Assembly (NCBI GenBank): GCA_940671915.1
Contig: CALNVZ010003430.1
Span: 20,644,106-20,708,105 of the forward strand
Direction of reading: 5' to 3'
Source of the DNA: Paracentrotus lividus
Lineage: Eukaryota; Echinodermata; Echinoidea; Camarodonta; Echinidae
DNA: 64,000 bases
Both the position numbers and the translations under genes were made by a program. Each line of letters starts with the position of its first letter. Position 1 is the first letter of the stretch. Shown in pieces: positions 1 to 12,697 of the stretch. Under the pieces are notes generated by a model. The model saw only the letters and a program-made list of their open reading frames with translations. It was not told the origin of the DNA and made no database searches.

Positions 1-1480
1 AAGAGGAGTGTGAAAAATTAAACGAGCACTGATATCCTATTGGACAAACTTAATCAAGAAAAAAAAATAATACCAATGTCTAGTCCAAATATTAAAGATA
101 TTAAATTAAAACGGACCGCTCGCTGTGTCATTCTTTCATATATTAGCTCACAAGGCGGCTGTAAGTACGCAGGAGAAAGCAGAGAGCACGGGATTGGGAG
201 AGAATGCTCGAAACAGACAGCCAGAGGAGGCTGGGCGGACGATGGCGTGGCGGTGTCGTCTCCCCACCACAAGACAACTTAATCAATGCCCAGTAAAGAC
301 ATTTATATTACATGTGTGGAGTCGTTCTCCACCACAGCAATAATCATGCAAGTAAAGGACATTCATATTTTCCTCATCTAATATTATGATATTGTGTGAA
401 GCAAATAGAAGAAAATCTCCATCGCCAAATATCTCCGCCAGATAACAAAAGTATTTGAATCGTCAGCCACGAGAATTCAGAGACACCGAATTAGTCGTGA
501 AGGCCAACTTCGATCATTTTATTCTTCAAATGATAATAGCATTTAGAACAACGCACTGCCCCTTCCGGTTATTTTGACGATGATAGGCAATAACTGTCTT
601 TGAGCCATGCGGAAGGGAATGGTAGTTATCTAGCTGAGGATCAGAACTAACTCAGGCTGCTTTGCTGTCAAGGAAATATGCGTCGCACTGGCGCAGGGAT
701 GTCATATGCGAGAGGGCAGTGACGTCTTGCAGGAAAATTTAGGCGTATGCATTGGGTGGGAAGGGGAGGAATGGAGATTGCTCTAACGGATAGGCGCCAT
801 TATTCCCATATGCAGTCTTGCAATTGTTTAAGGATAAGACGTCAGGAGTATAGGCTACAAAATTATTAATTTTTGTAATGGATTTTTTAGTTCACAATAA
901 TTTAATCAAAATAAGTATGCACTACAATATATATGTTTTTGAAGAAACGTAGTGGGACACGCAGCCACGCCCCCCTCCCCCCTCCGCCCCTGTGACAACA
1001 TTGAAGGGATCCGGGCTGTTTTCTTTTGACGTGGAGGAAAGATGAATGATACTTCTCCACCATGATCCCCTCAAATCTAGTTAAGTCAATCTTGCGCCGA
1101 ATTTAGACAGTTTGGCGTTTTTCAATACAAATCTGTTGGCATCTAGATTGTTAAGAATCAGACCCAATACCATCCAAATTAAGATTGTATAAAAAAAAAA
1201 GTGTTTTTGAGTTAATGTTTTCGATGTTTTTCCCCTGTTCTATATATTGCGCCCGTGTATAACTGTTCCATAGGTTGGAGTTCGAGCTGCGCTATATGAA
1301 AATTTTAGGTGGAATAACTGTCATCTGTTTTCAAGTTTCATCAACTTTTAATCCAAATATTGATAATAACCCAACATAGTATTTCAGTTTAATCAATATC
1401 GAATAATTTTTCTCACACTTAAAGAAAATGACTGAATTTTGTCTGGATTGTCTGAAGATTAAGACAAATCAGGTGAAATT
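1..1480. other. 5' flank, no gene recognised
   Basis: Mixed AT-rich sequence with short open frames on both strands around 40-340. None has a recognisable domain, a convincing splice boundary or a homologue I know. I see nothing functional here. Confidence 0.6.
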
Positions 1481-1486
1481 GATTAT

Positions 1487-1706
1487 TATTTCTTTATTTA
1501 TTTTTTATTTATTTTTATTATATTTATTTTATTTCATTTAATTTTTATTTTATTTATTTATTTTTATTATTTTTATTTTATTTTATTTTTATTTATTTAT
1601 TTTATTATTTTTTTTTTTTTTTTGGGTGGGGGGTTGCTATTTTTGACAATTAGTCCTATATAGTTTTTTTCTTTTTTTATAATTTTTTTATCAGATTACA
1701 CTTAGT

Positions 1707-1738
<32 letters not shown>

Positions 1739-1770
1739 ACTATCCCCCCCACCCCCCCCCCCTCCCCCCG
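1487..1770. repeat. AT-rich low-complexity tract followed by poly-C
   Basis: Degenerate TTTATTTTATT repeats run from about 1487 to 1625. After a short spacer, an almost pure cytosine run extends from about 1709 to 1770 with a few A/T interruptions. Confidence 0.9.
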
Positions 1771-2331
1771 GGATCAGCCACTTTAATATAAACAAAAATT
1801 TCGGTGTAAATTTCGGTTTGCGGCGATTTGAGGTCAAATAGCAATGGTAGGCAAATGTATAGTTCTATTGAAGTAAATAACCCCTCCAAAAAGGGGTCTA
1901 AAAGTAGGTTATCATGCCAACGCTGAAATCCAAAGTCTTGTATATTTATGCAAGCCGACTGTGTTGAATATAAAATATGACTTATTGCTTGCTCTTAAAA
2001 AAAAAAAATCAGATCTTGCCGTTTAGATTATTTATATTACATGTATTTGTTTTTTGTCCTGTGATGTTCAATCTTCCACAAGTTTGATGTGTAATGAGAA
2101 GTAGTAAACTCCTAGTTGAAATTGTGGCATTTATGGATATGGTACACATTGATTTGACCACTTGTTGAAAAGAGTGATTTTACTGCTTGGTACCACATAT
2201 TAATGTACTACTTTTATGTTGGTCTTTTATAAATTTATGTCCTACTATTTGGTATTGATGATGCATGGAGTAGTAATATTTGCCTTAGCATTATCACAAC
2301 AAGTATTCCAACATTGCCATTTCCCAGATCC

Positions 2332-2396
2332 ACTATCATCACTATCATCATCATCATCATCATCATCATCCTCATCATCATCATCATCCTCATCAT
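2332..2396. repeat. (TCA)n microsatellite
   Basis: Imperfect trinucleotide repeat of TCA with occasional CTC interruptions. It accounts for a poly-serine open frame on the plus strand, which is not a gene. Confidence 0.9.
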
Positions 2397-2420
2397 GATT
2401 CCTCATCATCATAAAAATCA

Positions 2421-2672
2421 ATCACCACAATCATTATCAAGATTATATTAATCATAATCATCAAAATTAATTTCATTCACATCATAATCATTATCAAAAT
2501 ATGATATTTAGTTTTAAATATTTATCATAATTTCCAATTATCCACCACAATCATCATAAAGATTATACCAACCATAATCATCAAAATTAATTTCATTAAC
2601 ATCATAATCATAATCAAAATATGATATTTAGTTTAAAAATATTCATCATAATTTCCAATTATCCACCACAAT
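2421..2672. repeat. Two-copy tandem repeat, unit about 119 bp
   Basis: The block beginning CACCACAATCATTATCAAGA is followed by a second, slightly diverged copy beginning CACCACAATCATCATAAAG, and a third copy starts but is cut off. The units are AT-rich with many ATCAT words, so they may have grown out of the neighbouring TCA repeat. Confidence 0.75.
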
Positions 2673-3034
2673 CATTAGTTTAATTTTGGAAGGTAGTATC
2701 TTACAGAAAAAATAACAAAATAAACAACATTTACATATAACAAAAGCTCTTTTAATATTCTCTTTACAACTTTAGAATAAGCTTCTATGTGTACATCTAG
2801 TCTCACATTTTCACATCAGGTGGTTTTTATCTCTAATATAAAAGGTCATAACTTTCTCTCGAACTGATCACATAAGAGTAATACTAATGACAATGATTAT
2901 AATGACCAAAGAAAAAAAAAGTTGAGCAAAATTAAATAGAACTGGGATGTATTTCAGACTAGAGTAAAGACAACTATGCTATTCACTACAAGGAAATTTT
3001 CCGTCCAAATTATGATTATTTTGGCAAGGGCTTA

Positions 3035-3204
3035 GGTACCTTCCCAAAAGTTAAAGCTGCGGCCCGCTGCGTATACGCCGCACAGCGGCGCTTTATAATT
3101 AAGTCAATGGAAGAATAATACTAGGGGAACGGTATATCCTGCCTATAAGCCCGCTGTGCGGCGTTCACGCAGCGAGCCGCGGCTTGAACTTTTGGGAAGG
3201 TACC
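3035..3204. mobile_element. Fold-back MITE with TTA target duplication
   Basis: The 170-bp element starts GGTACCTTCCCAAAAGTT and ends with its inverted copy. The arms continue as matching GC-rich sequence (GCTGCG...GCCGCACAGCGG) for about 55 bp. It is flanked on both sides by TTA (3032-3034 and 3205-3207). A 3-bp TTA duplication and GG-starting ends are typical of PIF/Harbinger non-autonomous elements; the superfamily is inferred. Confidence 0.75.
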
Positions 3205-3524
3205 TTATAAGAAAACTTCAAAAATTGATTACTGTTTAATCTTGACTGATGCAATAGTAATTCATGGCAGACGTTTTCAAAACATCTATTACAGCTGCAT
3301 ATGATTGTCAGAACAGCTGATGACCCTTTATTTGTAATTCCAAATTTGACAAAATTTAAGGTCAAGCAACTCAAGAACATCGATGAGAAAGACAGGGTTA
3401 ATGTCTTTCTTCCTCCCCCTATATCATCCTGCAGCTAAACCATGCCCTGTTATCATAATACCATGGAGGTTTCCTTCAAGATAATACCCTGGACAAAATT
3501 ATATTAAAGGTTATGTTAAGTGCA

Positions 3525-3718
3525 ACAAGAAAAAATATATCGTCTGTTGGGAGCCATAAGGGCATTATTGCATCTTATAGATGTTCTGTTGAGAGCCATA
3601 AGGGCGCTATTACTGTACAAAGTCAATGGTAGTAGCGTCCTTCTGGCTCCAAACGGAACATCCTTGATCTGCAATAGCGCCCTTTTGGCTCCAAGCCGAC
3701 GATATATTATTTTTAAGT
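3525..3718. mobile_element. Fold-back element with internally repeated arms
   Basis: Two inverted arms of about 90 bp. Each begins with ATATATCGTC and contains two diverged copies of the phrase GAGCCATAAGGGC. The two strands therefore give nearly mirror-image open frames, which are not genes. I did not find a clear target duplication. Confidence 0.7.
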
Positions 3719-6049
3719 GAACACAAATTAACACTGGATCATATTTCTTCCAAGACTAACACAGGCGCTAGCTCACACAAATTTGTAAAATACCATCTTA
3801 GCTTAGCACACATATTGCTAGGAAAAAACCTTCGGTGGGAAAAGGGGTAACAAAATATATTTAAGTATATCAAACCACATCAAACTATGACTAAATCTAA
3901 ATAAACTTGTATAAAGCATAAAAACTGTAGGTGTAAATAAAATGCCCCTTGACAACTATGTGCCTACATTGAGAAATACATAATACTGCAGCCAAAATGT
4001 CAAAAATGTGGGGGAAAAAATAAAAAAATAAAACAAAATGTATAAATATTGAGAGCATTTGAAAGTTATAAACTAATCACAAAATTTTGATTGTTTTTTT
4101 TTCACATTTCAGAATAAATCGTTTTGATCAAGATCAATAATTAATTTAAAACTGAGGAAATCACTAGAACATACTGCTTTAAAGTACACAAATACCCCCT
4201 CCCTGAAATTCTTCCTGTCCATTTGCTATCCTTCCTCTAAGGAATTACAAACATAATTTAGCAAATCCTCTAGTGATTTGCAATCCAATAACTTCCAAGT
4301 AAAAAGATCCACATTTGTCAAAAACAGGGCAAAATATTTGTATGTGACTAATACCCATAGATACATTAAATTAGGAAAATCAGTTTCAGGAATTAACTCA
4401 TCTACAGCATTTAGATTTGGGATTATTTTGGCAAAGTTTGTTAAACTTTTGATCAGAAAAAACAATAAAACAAATGAAAACACCACAGAGAAGCCACATG
4501 CGATTGTGATTATTGGCTTTAGAGTGGTGGGAATATCATATTAACAGTAGGGCTATCAATTACTGGGGTATTAAGTTAAAGAAGTAAGTCCAGACTTGAC
4601 ACAGTAGTAATCGGGATATGATTACAGGAGACAGTTCTGGAGCATTCACTATAATAGCACAGTACTAATAGGTGATTAAAATTACGCAGTAATAGAATAA
4701 TACTTTAAAGCTACTAATATTAAATAGCAAATACAAACTAGCAAGTAATTAACCTTGCTGTGACAGTTGTTTTCTAAAACTCTGTACCCCCCTCCTCCCC
4801 CCCCAAAAAAAAATTAAATAAATAAATAAATAAATAAAAGATTTATTGGGGAAAACATGATCTGCATGATGTCTCATTCCCTAACCCTTCAAAATAGCTT
4901 TCACATGTTTGCACTATGACATTCATACTTTTTCAAATAGAGTCAATGTTCGGTAAGCGTAAACTTTTTTTTTCTGGAACACACTGTTTATCTATACTAT
5001 GCTTACCACATGTGACTCTAACAGAAATACAGCCTACAAAAACATCTTTAACCAAGCACATTCAACATGGTATACTGTCAGCAGATAATACTCTTGAAAA
5101 AATATACTAAAATGTATACATGTATTTACATCACAAGGTGGTTCATAAAAATGTAAAAGCATGATCAAGATGATGCAAACAAAAATATAAGCATTACACT
5201 GCTCTAAAATGAGCAAAAGCAAAGTCCAAATCAGGTTGTTGTATTTTCTAAGGTGCATAACGCTACCACTATTACTATTAAACTTTAAAAACTTGTATAG
5301 AGAACTTAGTCAAAGTGTTATAGGAAGCATAATATCATGCAGCAAATGAAAAAAAGCAACAAAAAAACACAATATAAAAGCCATTGAGTCTTTTCGTCTT
5401 TCCAGCGGTTTTGTGATTTGTTTTAACATTTCATATAGAAAGTCTATAATTGTAGCCTTTAATTTGTGAATTCAAAAAGACAAATCTTATTTCTCTTTCT
5501 TTTGTAACTGATCCTCAGCCAACTCATAACTATCATAATTTTGTGACTGAATAAGTATGGCTTGCATACCAGCAGAAACATACAGTGGGTCTCAAAGAAT
5601 GTAGTTTCTTGAGATTGGGTCACAAATACTTTGAACTTTAACCCTACAACTTGCTGATAGTACAGGAAGATTACCGGGGTAAACTTGGAAATGAAATCTA
5701 AACAAATTCTGCAGAAAAAAACTTTAACATTTATTTTTTAAGGAGTTATTTATGAGTATCACTTTTTGTGTTAAAATGAAAAGTGGGGCGACTACAACGT
5801 ATATTCACAAATATTAATCTATTTTGTGTCTATGAAACCTGAAACACTAAAATTGCACAAAAATGATATGTACCATGGTGTTCAAAATACAAAGAGTGAC
5901 AGACTTATACTTTCCAAACACGTAAAAAGAGTTTTAGTATGCAAAATACAGAGATGAGCTTCTGAATAAATGCTTGTTTTTAAAAGATTAATAATATTTT
6001 TAATTTACCTGACTGCGAAGAAAACCATTAGTGATTTTAAGAAAGTGAC
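3719..6049. other. Non-coding stretch, no gene recognised
   Basis: AT-rich sequence with an (AAAT)n tract near 4808-4840. Open frames here (for example 4226-4544 on both strands) lack recognisable domains. It may include 3' flank of the broken sulfotransferase gene, but no signal proves this. Confidence 0.5.
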
Positions 6050-6184
6050 CAGGGGTACCTCTAGCTTTAGGTCCTATCCAGGGGACTTGGTAAATGTGGT
6101 TACATGATGCCTTACCAAAGGGCACTAGCACATCAACTTCCCTGTTACAAGACCATTGCTCTTAGAACTGAGCTATCACACCTC
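6050..6184 (-). mobile_element. Probable tRNA-derived SINE
   Basis: On the minus strand the sequence begins like a tRNA. There is an A-box-like TAGCTCAGTTCTAAGAGC, then an anticodon-arm-like TCTTGTAACAG, then a degraded B-box region ending GTGCCC. This is followed by a non-tRNA tail (TTTGGTAAGGCATCATG...CCTGGATAGGACCTAAAGC). That order is the layout of tRNA-headed SINEs. A functional tRNA is unlikely because the B box and the T arm are decayed. Confidence 0.5.
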
Positions 6185-7977
6185 GTAAAAATGATATACA
6201 TGTAATGTACCAAGAATTTAATTAATGCTACATTTCTCCCTCGCTCACAAAAAAAAAAAAAATAAATAAATTCTATAATACAACATACAACTTCAGCAAC
6301 ATTAAGTACTTCAACAAAATACTCAACAAACATTGGCAAGAACGCTAACTACATGAACAACACTTGACACCTACTCTGTAATACATACACTGGTACTGTT
6401 TTCATGGATAAAGAAATAATAAACTGAACATTTAAACAATGCTAATCTATGGTAGGTTCATCAAAAGTATCAGTTCAAAACCGAACTTTAACTTATGTAG
6501 ACTTAATGTCAAAACAAACTATGGTCGTCTACAATGCAAATGCCATACAAGGAAGTAACTCTGCACTGTAAATTCACACGTGCAGATGATATGCTTTTTT
6601 TTTTTTTTTTTTCCTTTTAATATGCTTACTTAAGAATAAGTTTTAAAGAGAAAAGTTGAAATATATTTGCAGGTACTACAATGTAAGTGAGTTCGGCCTA
6701 TCATTAATCCAAATTACAGACGGCCACCTTACACGTTTGCACACATGCTCTTGAACAACAGTTGTGGGATTTACCAACAAAACTGTTACAAGCCTCTTTG
6801 ACCTTTTAATGCCAAAATCTTAAAGGTTAATATTTGCATGCTTACATGTGCACATACTTTAGCCAAATTTAGTTAAAATTACCAGATGAAGTTAATGGCA
6901 AGGGAAACAACATTACTTTCTGTGATTGTCTTCTGCCTTTACAACCCCATAACCTCTGAATGTTTCTTTAATCCAAAATATACCCTAAACTTGAGTCAAT
7001 TTCAGTAAAAATCAAAAGTGCCGCAATAATACTATTTTTTTAAAGAATGAGATCATGGTATTAAAATGTACAAATGTATATAAAATGTTGCAAAATATGT
7101 TGCTAGTGGCCTAAAAATATGTGAAAATATGAAGCAAAAAGACATAATTGAAGATCAATGGACTAAATCTATATAGGTACAATGCAATAGTACTGTATCT
7201 CACATCCTATAGAACCAACAAGTAGAATATCTAATACTAAACGAGTAATTTCGCTCATAACATAGAGCACTATATCACACTTTCAAAGAAGTGTTTGTCA
7301 AACTTCTGTCTTTTGTTCTATTTCCCTCTAATAAAAATGGTCTATTGTAGCCGATAGTATGGTATCTCACCTGAGGAAACTGGGAGGTATTTTTAAGTCT
7401 CCAAGACTTAGAAGATGCCGCACAGATGACGCAGAGATGTGAAAAATCCCATTTAATATGAACATGTTAGATTATTCCTGCAAACTTGTGCGACATCGCA
7501 CAGGCATCTCCGAGACAGAGTGGCAAACTATTCTCAAATCCTTCTCATTGCAGGTGAAATACCACCTTTGAGGACCATGTACTTGTTCTTTTATTACATT
7601 ACTTCCTAAATCTGTTTCAAAACTTCCGATGGCTGCAAGAGTCACTATAAAAACCAATTTAAAATCAGAGCCAACTTCAAAGCACTAGCCTATTAAGATC
7701 AGGGTTTTATTCAACTCTTGCTGCTATGTATTTAAGGTCTCAGTCAATGCTTCAACTCAAATAATTAACCATGATCGTAAGAAAAACTCATCTGGCTTTA
7801 CTATACCGGTATATACAAATTACAGGCCAGTAGGCTAAAAATCTTTGCTACCATAATAAAATCTTTAGAAATCTGTTGAAAATGATCTGGTTTTTGTAAA
7901 ACACACATTTTACATTTCAGACACAGTCCAAGTTATCCTTGGCTTTGAATGGGTAAAGATCTACTTGGAAATCCAAC
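6185..7977. other. Non-coding stretch downstream of the sulfotransferase pseudogene
   Basis: AT-rich sequence with short homopolymers (T run at about 6596-6612). A short region at 7400-7520 contains words resembling the GAGACATCTC family seen at 12.5 kb. No gene recognised. Confidence 0.5.
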
Positions 7978-8415
7978 TCAGTTTGCCCAAGAGAAGGACA
8001 TACCGGTCAACTCTGAAAACTCTTTGTTAAGTGGACGGTAGAATTCTTTAAGTTTGGCCAGTGTATCGGGATCAATGATGGCTTTAGGAAGGACACTCGG
8101 GGTGCTCTTTGCAGGACAGTTCCTGCTTGGAATGTGTCCTTCATGCATACAGATACCATTCTTGTCCTGGTCAAAGTAGAACATGGATGGCTTGAAGAAA
8201 GGCTTCAGTTCCAGGAATCCCTCCAGACGTTTCATCTGGGTAAAGACATCCTTCTCCATCTTGTCCTGGTCAACGACCATGATTCTATCTGGAGGGAAGT
8301 AGCTAAGCCAGTTCCTATAGTGTCTCACATAGACACTGGTGTCCACTAGCTCATTGGAGGCATTGACTCGACCATGACTGTCCAGGATCTCTCGTCGTAA
8401 CCGCTCTCCTTTCAA
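7978..8415 (-). CDS. Open C-terminal half of the sulfotransferase domain (part of the pseudogene)
   Basis: This continuous frame, which extends back to about 8460, covers the C-terminal half of a sulfotransferase domain. It contains YVRHYRNWLSYFPPDRIMVV (helix plus the FPxDRI strand), then the FYFDQDKNGICM segment and a later Cys that would pair with it. It closes with KLKEFYRPLNKEFSELTG and FSW, the characteristic end of 3-O-sulfotransferases. There is no good initiation codon. It is open only because no frameshift falls in this part, so it should not be read as a separate protein. Confidence 0.75.
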   Translation of the reverse strand: MKGERLRREILDSHGRVNASNELVDTSVYVRHYRNWLSYFPPDRIMVVDQDKMEKDVFTQMKRLEGFLELKPFFKPSMFYFDQDKNGICMHEGHIPSRNCPAKSTPSVLPKAIIDPDTLAKLKEFYRPLNKEFSELTGMSFSWAN

Positions 8416-9534
8416 AACTGTCCCGTCCTTGAGGCATATTTTAACCTGTTGCTCTTGAAGTCTTTTCTAAGCTTCAGTTCTGATTCATGTCGGAAATCAG
8501 AATAAGTCTAGATATAGGATCCCTAACACCACATATAAATTTTGGATTGGTGGGTAGATCAGCTAGAATCCTTTTAGGGCTAGCCGCCAGTGACCAAATA
8601 GCGAGGCGTTTTTTTCAAAAATTAGCTGAGTGGCGTTCCCGAAGCCCATCTTGACTTGTAGTAAGCTAAGCCCTTTTCGTACATCCAATCAAAGTAGTGA
8701 ACTTCATTTTCCTATAGAATGAACAATCTGTGGATGCTGCGGGAGAAAGAAACCTAAAGCATTGGTTCCGCTTTTCTTCACACCAATATGATGACATCTT
8801 GAAACCTCTGCCATAAGCCATTAGAAGCAAACACTTTTAGAATAATCTCCCATTGCTTATTTGTTGGCATCTTCAAAAAATCTGTCTTGGTTCTTGCTTC
8901 AACCATTTTTATATTCATGTCATGTCCTCGCGTACATCATTGGTAGTTTAGACAGGACCTTACCGATCATGCGAGAATACCTTGGATCAGCCACTTTTAA
9001 TAAAAGATAATTCCCATTTCTGCTTATGTTTCGTGCCCGAAGTATTTTTTGTTTTAAGTTCATATCGCTGGACATAACTGGAGTTTCTTTATGAGTTCAA
9101 TTTGTTTAAAACGGTATGATTCGATCTTCCCTCAGTATTCAATCTATTCTCCAAATCTCAGTTCTTCCCTGTCCAATGCAATCGCAACTTGCTTCCTCTC
9201 CTCCTCTTCAGTCTGCCGTACATTCAGCATCTCCTTCTTCTTTCCTCTTCTCCTCCTCATCTCTCCAATAATCCTCATCCTCCTTTCTGCATCCTGGATG
9301 CGTTCCAGCTTTATACCGGTGGAGGCGATTGTGGCATCCGGGAGCCGCAGGATGGTGACATTCTTGGAGAGGTTGAGGGTGAGGGAGGACGCTGAGGGTG
9401 TGGCGGGTCTCATAGGCGAGTGCGTCGGCGAGGGGAGGAATTTCAAGCTGGGAGTTGAGGATGAGGATCACACTCACAGTGGAGATGCAGAGCAGAGCAG
9501 CAATGGTCTTCTTGGACGTCCCAAGGCGCACCAT
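7978..9534 (-). pseudogene. Heparan-sulfate 3-O-sulfotransferase-like gene, broken by several frameshifts
   Basis: Intact relatives are Golgi type II membrane enzymes that move sulfate from PAPS to the 3-OH of glucosamine in heparan sulfate. Read on the minus strand, all parts are present in order but in different frames. An ATG at 9534 opens MVRLGTSKKTIAALLCISTV, a signal anchor. The frame then switches near 9410 into a basic stem ending at a stop at 9144. The PAPS-phosphate loop GVKKSGTNAL lies at about 8714-8796, followed after a frame change near 8710 by NEVHYFDWMYEKGLAYY. Then come TPRYLVTGG (about 8590-8615) and CGVRDPISR (about 8510-8560), each in a new frame. The last 146 codons are open. 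A good acceptor (CTCATCTCTGTTCTGCAG) lies just upstream of the ATG, so a 5' UTR intron is likely, with the coding part once in a single exon. About six breaks make a working enzyme unlikely. Sequencing error is the alternative. Confidence 0.8.
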
Positions 9535-9599
9535 GGTGGGAGCTTCGCAGGACTGCAGAACAGAGATGAGCAAGCTGCTACAGTCGCATCAGGTTGTCA

Positions 9600-11819
9600 A
9601 GACATCTGCAAGGGGGAAACAAATTGAAAAGATAATTAAAGAAAACTGTAGGGAGTAAAGAACAGACTTTACATCATAGAATCACATCAAAAATCATTAC
9701 ATTACAGCTTGGAAATTTTTTTTTACACCAAGCTCTTTTGAGGGTTTTTTTCTCTCTTGTCATTGTATCCCATTCCTCATTCAAGAATTAAAAAAAATTC
9801 TTTTTTGTTGACCGGCTTGTGTTCCTGCATCCTGTCTTAGACTTCCTTTGAAAGACTCACAACAGTGATATCTTAAATGAAAAAGAGCATGGTATTTTGT
9901 CCAAGTTATGATGGTAGGATACAATAACATAATTTCTACAGTTCATTAAAAAGCCCAGAAATCATCACATGCATATTATCAGAATATGAAATGAGAGAAT
10001 CTACAAAGTCAGACCAGCATGAATTGCTCAGTATAGACCTGCAAATGTGAACACTCAGTAATTACACAGACGAACACAGAAGCTTGTGAACAGTAGTCAG
10101 ATGCAACGAAGCTGCTGCTGTACATTTGTATTCAAGTGTTATGCAGAATATCCAAACCTTTTTTAAACACACATATAATATAATTATATACATGTATATG
10201 ATATCCGTCCTCAAATATAAATCAATAACATAAATAAAACACTGGAAGTCGATATTCCAGGGCTTTACAAAATACACTTTAGATCCCATTTCATTGGAAA
10301 AATCTGCCCTTCACCTTATCAAATGTTTAATGTTACCAAATTGAATCAGGATGTTGTACATTAACTTTTATTACATGCACTCTGCAGTCAGTGCAAATTA
10401 CTGATTCACAGGTCCAATTTCAATCAATGTTGCACAAAAATGTGGTTCATGTACAAGTTGCACATTAAAGGATTAAAATATCTGATTTCAAACAAAAACC
10501 ATCAATAATCCTAGATGTGTACTGTATACACAGTACCATCTGGGTTTTAAAGTGAATACAGCAATCTTTTCCCCACTGATTTGGTGAAACAACTATCCCA
10601 TGAAGAAATTAAATGCAATGGTCTTTCTATAGATGGTAAACTAAACTAATACTGTTGTAAGAACACTTACAGGAATCAAATGGTCAATGATACAAGCCAA
10701 TATAAAGAAGGGATGACCAAGAAAAGAGTGACAAAGATCCACCCATACAGTCCAAGCTGTACAGATCTACAAATGCTTTTTGCCCTTATATCTGATCTCA
10801 AAAGATCACCAAAGATGAATTATTGTAGATATACTTGAACTAGGGAGTGAACTTGACATTTTATTGACCAATACTTAATGAACTTGATGTCCTGAGAATT
10901 GACCATCTTTCAATCAGTCTAACAAGGACTTCTGCTAAAGTCCAGATGTTGATGGCGATTATCTCATAAGAAATCTAAATATTAAGCTCTGCCACACCCT
11001 TTTAAATGATCATAGCATGGATTTTGCTATAATTGTATTGATATCAAACTGCAAGTAAATGTACATGTACATGTATAAAAAGTCATTAAGTTTACCCATT
11101 TTCATAAGAGACAAATAAAAATAAGTTTAAGTGTTAGTTTTTTTTCCCACATATCTACTGTAACAGTGAATGAGATAATAAATTAAAAAAAAAAACAAAA
11201 CCTTAAATGCAAAAAATGCAACGTTTGTTAGGCAATTCCATTTTTAACACCACTTGATTCTTTTTCATTCTTAGATTATGAGAATGGTACATGCAGTTCA
11301 GTATAAAATAAAATGATTTGGGACTTCTAGTGATACATACATGTACATGTATGTTTAAAAATGAGTATATTTCAAGTAATTTGTACAGAATTATTAGAAC
11401 CCTATTTTTTCCACAAGTTCACAGAGCTGAGATGCAAACAATAGCCCTACATGTGTATATGAGAAGCATGGAAACTGATGTTTCGATCCCAAAATGCAGA
11501 AATTTAATATTTACTGATGTTTTGTACATGTAATCATGACGAAAGCAACATATCTATGGATCAACAAATTATTCCATTTAAATTGGTACATGTATTTCAG
11601 AATTGGGGGATGAGGGGGATGAGGGAAATGAAAGGGAAAAGAACCTGATAAACCGAAAAGTTTCGGCTAAGTGTTTCTTACAAGACAACTTCCCCTCAGT
11701 CAGTGAGTCATATGGTCTATGAGTCATGGAAATGTGTTCGGTCTATCTCTAACACATGGTAAAAGAAGCCAAGTTCCACTTGTTACTGTGTTGTGACAAA
11801 AGCAAACAGGTTCTTGTAA
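9600..11819. other. Non-coding stretch, no gene recognised
   Basis: AT-rich sequence with many TACATGTA words and short homopolymers. No domain, long frame or structured repeat stands out. Confidence 0.5.
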
Positions 11820-12377
11820 GGCGGTGCTGCACTAGCTCGAGCTAATAGCATGCTTTTGTGATCCCATGAATTACAGTACAAGTGGCTTTCTTCGCAGTGG
11901 TTTTATTTATGCGAGTCCATCTTTGCGAAAATGTCCACTTCAACATTAGACTATTTATAGTAATGAAAACATCACAAAAATCGTGGAATTACCCACTCAC
12001 AAATTTTCCAAACTAGTCCAAAATCGCTAAAATATCTGTACGCGAAAATATTAGCTTAATAAGTAGTCCAATCAGAGAAGATCAGGCTTTTTCTCTCAAA
12101 TTGTGCGCTAAACTGGATGAAGTCCCAGCCCGAGTCATCCTGGGCGATTTAACAAAGAAACAAACTAGTTTTGCGGGTTTGGTGTTGCATTAGAGCAATA
12201 TAAGACCAATCCCATCATACACCAGTGCGTGTATATACATATCGTGCTTGTTTGTTCAATCTTAAAGTCAGTTCATGGATGCAAATCTTTAGCACAGTGC
12301 CAGTTTCTTTCTTTCATTTTTTTCTGATCCACCAATTAGCGCATTATTTTCTTTGCTCTAGCTAGTGCTGGACCACC
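11820..12377. mobile_element. Fold-back element, CTGCACTAGCTCGAGC family (copy 1)
   Basis: The left end GGCGGTGCTGCACTAGCTCG is matched at the right end by the inverse of GCTAGTGCTGGACCACC. A second, more symmetric member of the same family lies at 24,622-25,058. Both contain AATAGC/GCGCTA-type words. No coding capacity. Confidence 0.65.
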
Positions 12378-12504
12378 TATCAAACAACACTGTCCTTGGT
12401 GGTTAGCACATTATTCAACACTTGGGATGAGGAATACAGTCAACCTAGCCTGTATAACTCACAAACAAGTCAAATAATCACCTTGTAAACAATCTTTTCA
12501 GTTC

Positions 12505-12697
12505 AGACATCTCCGCGACAGAATAGAGATTCTGTCTCCACGATGGATAAATAGTATAAGAGACGTCTCCGAGACGTCTCCGCGACAATTTATGAAAAAA
12601 AATCTGTCTCCGAAATTCAGGAGACGTCTCGGAGACATCTCTAATACTATTCATTCGTCGTGGAGACAAAATTTCGATTCTGTCGCATAGATGTCTC
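12505..12697. mobile_element. Fold-back MITE rich in GAGACGTCTC
   Basis: A nearly complete palindrome with arms of about 95 bp starting GACATCTCCGCGACAGAAT and meeting at a short AT centre near 12590-12605. The phrase GAGACGTCTC occurs several times. The open frame across it on the minus strand is a by-product. Confidence 0.75.

Noticed and set aside
6112-6184. Functional tRNA gene on the minus strand
   Set aside because: The A box is fair but the B box and T arm are degraded; it fits a SINE head better.
9091-9658. Plus-strand open frames of up to 178 codons
   Set aside because: They lie antisense to the membrane-anchor part of the sulfotransferase pseudogene and have no recognisable domain.
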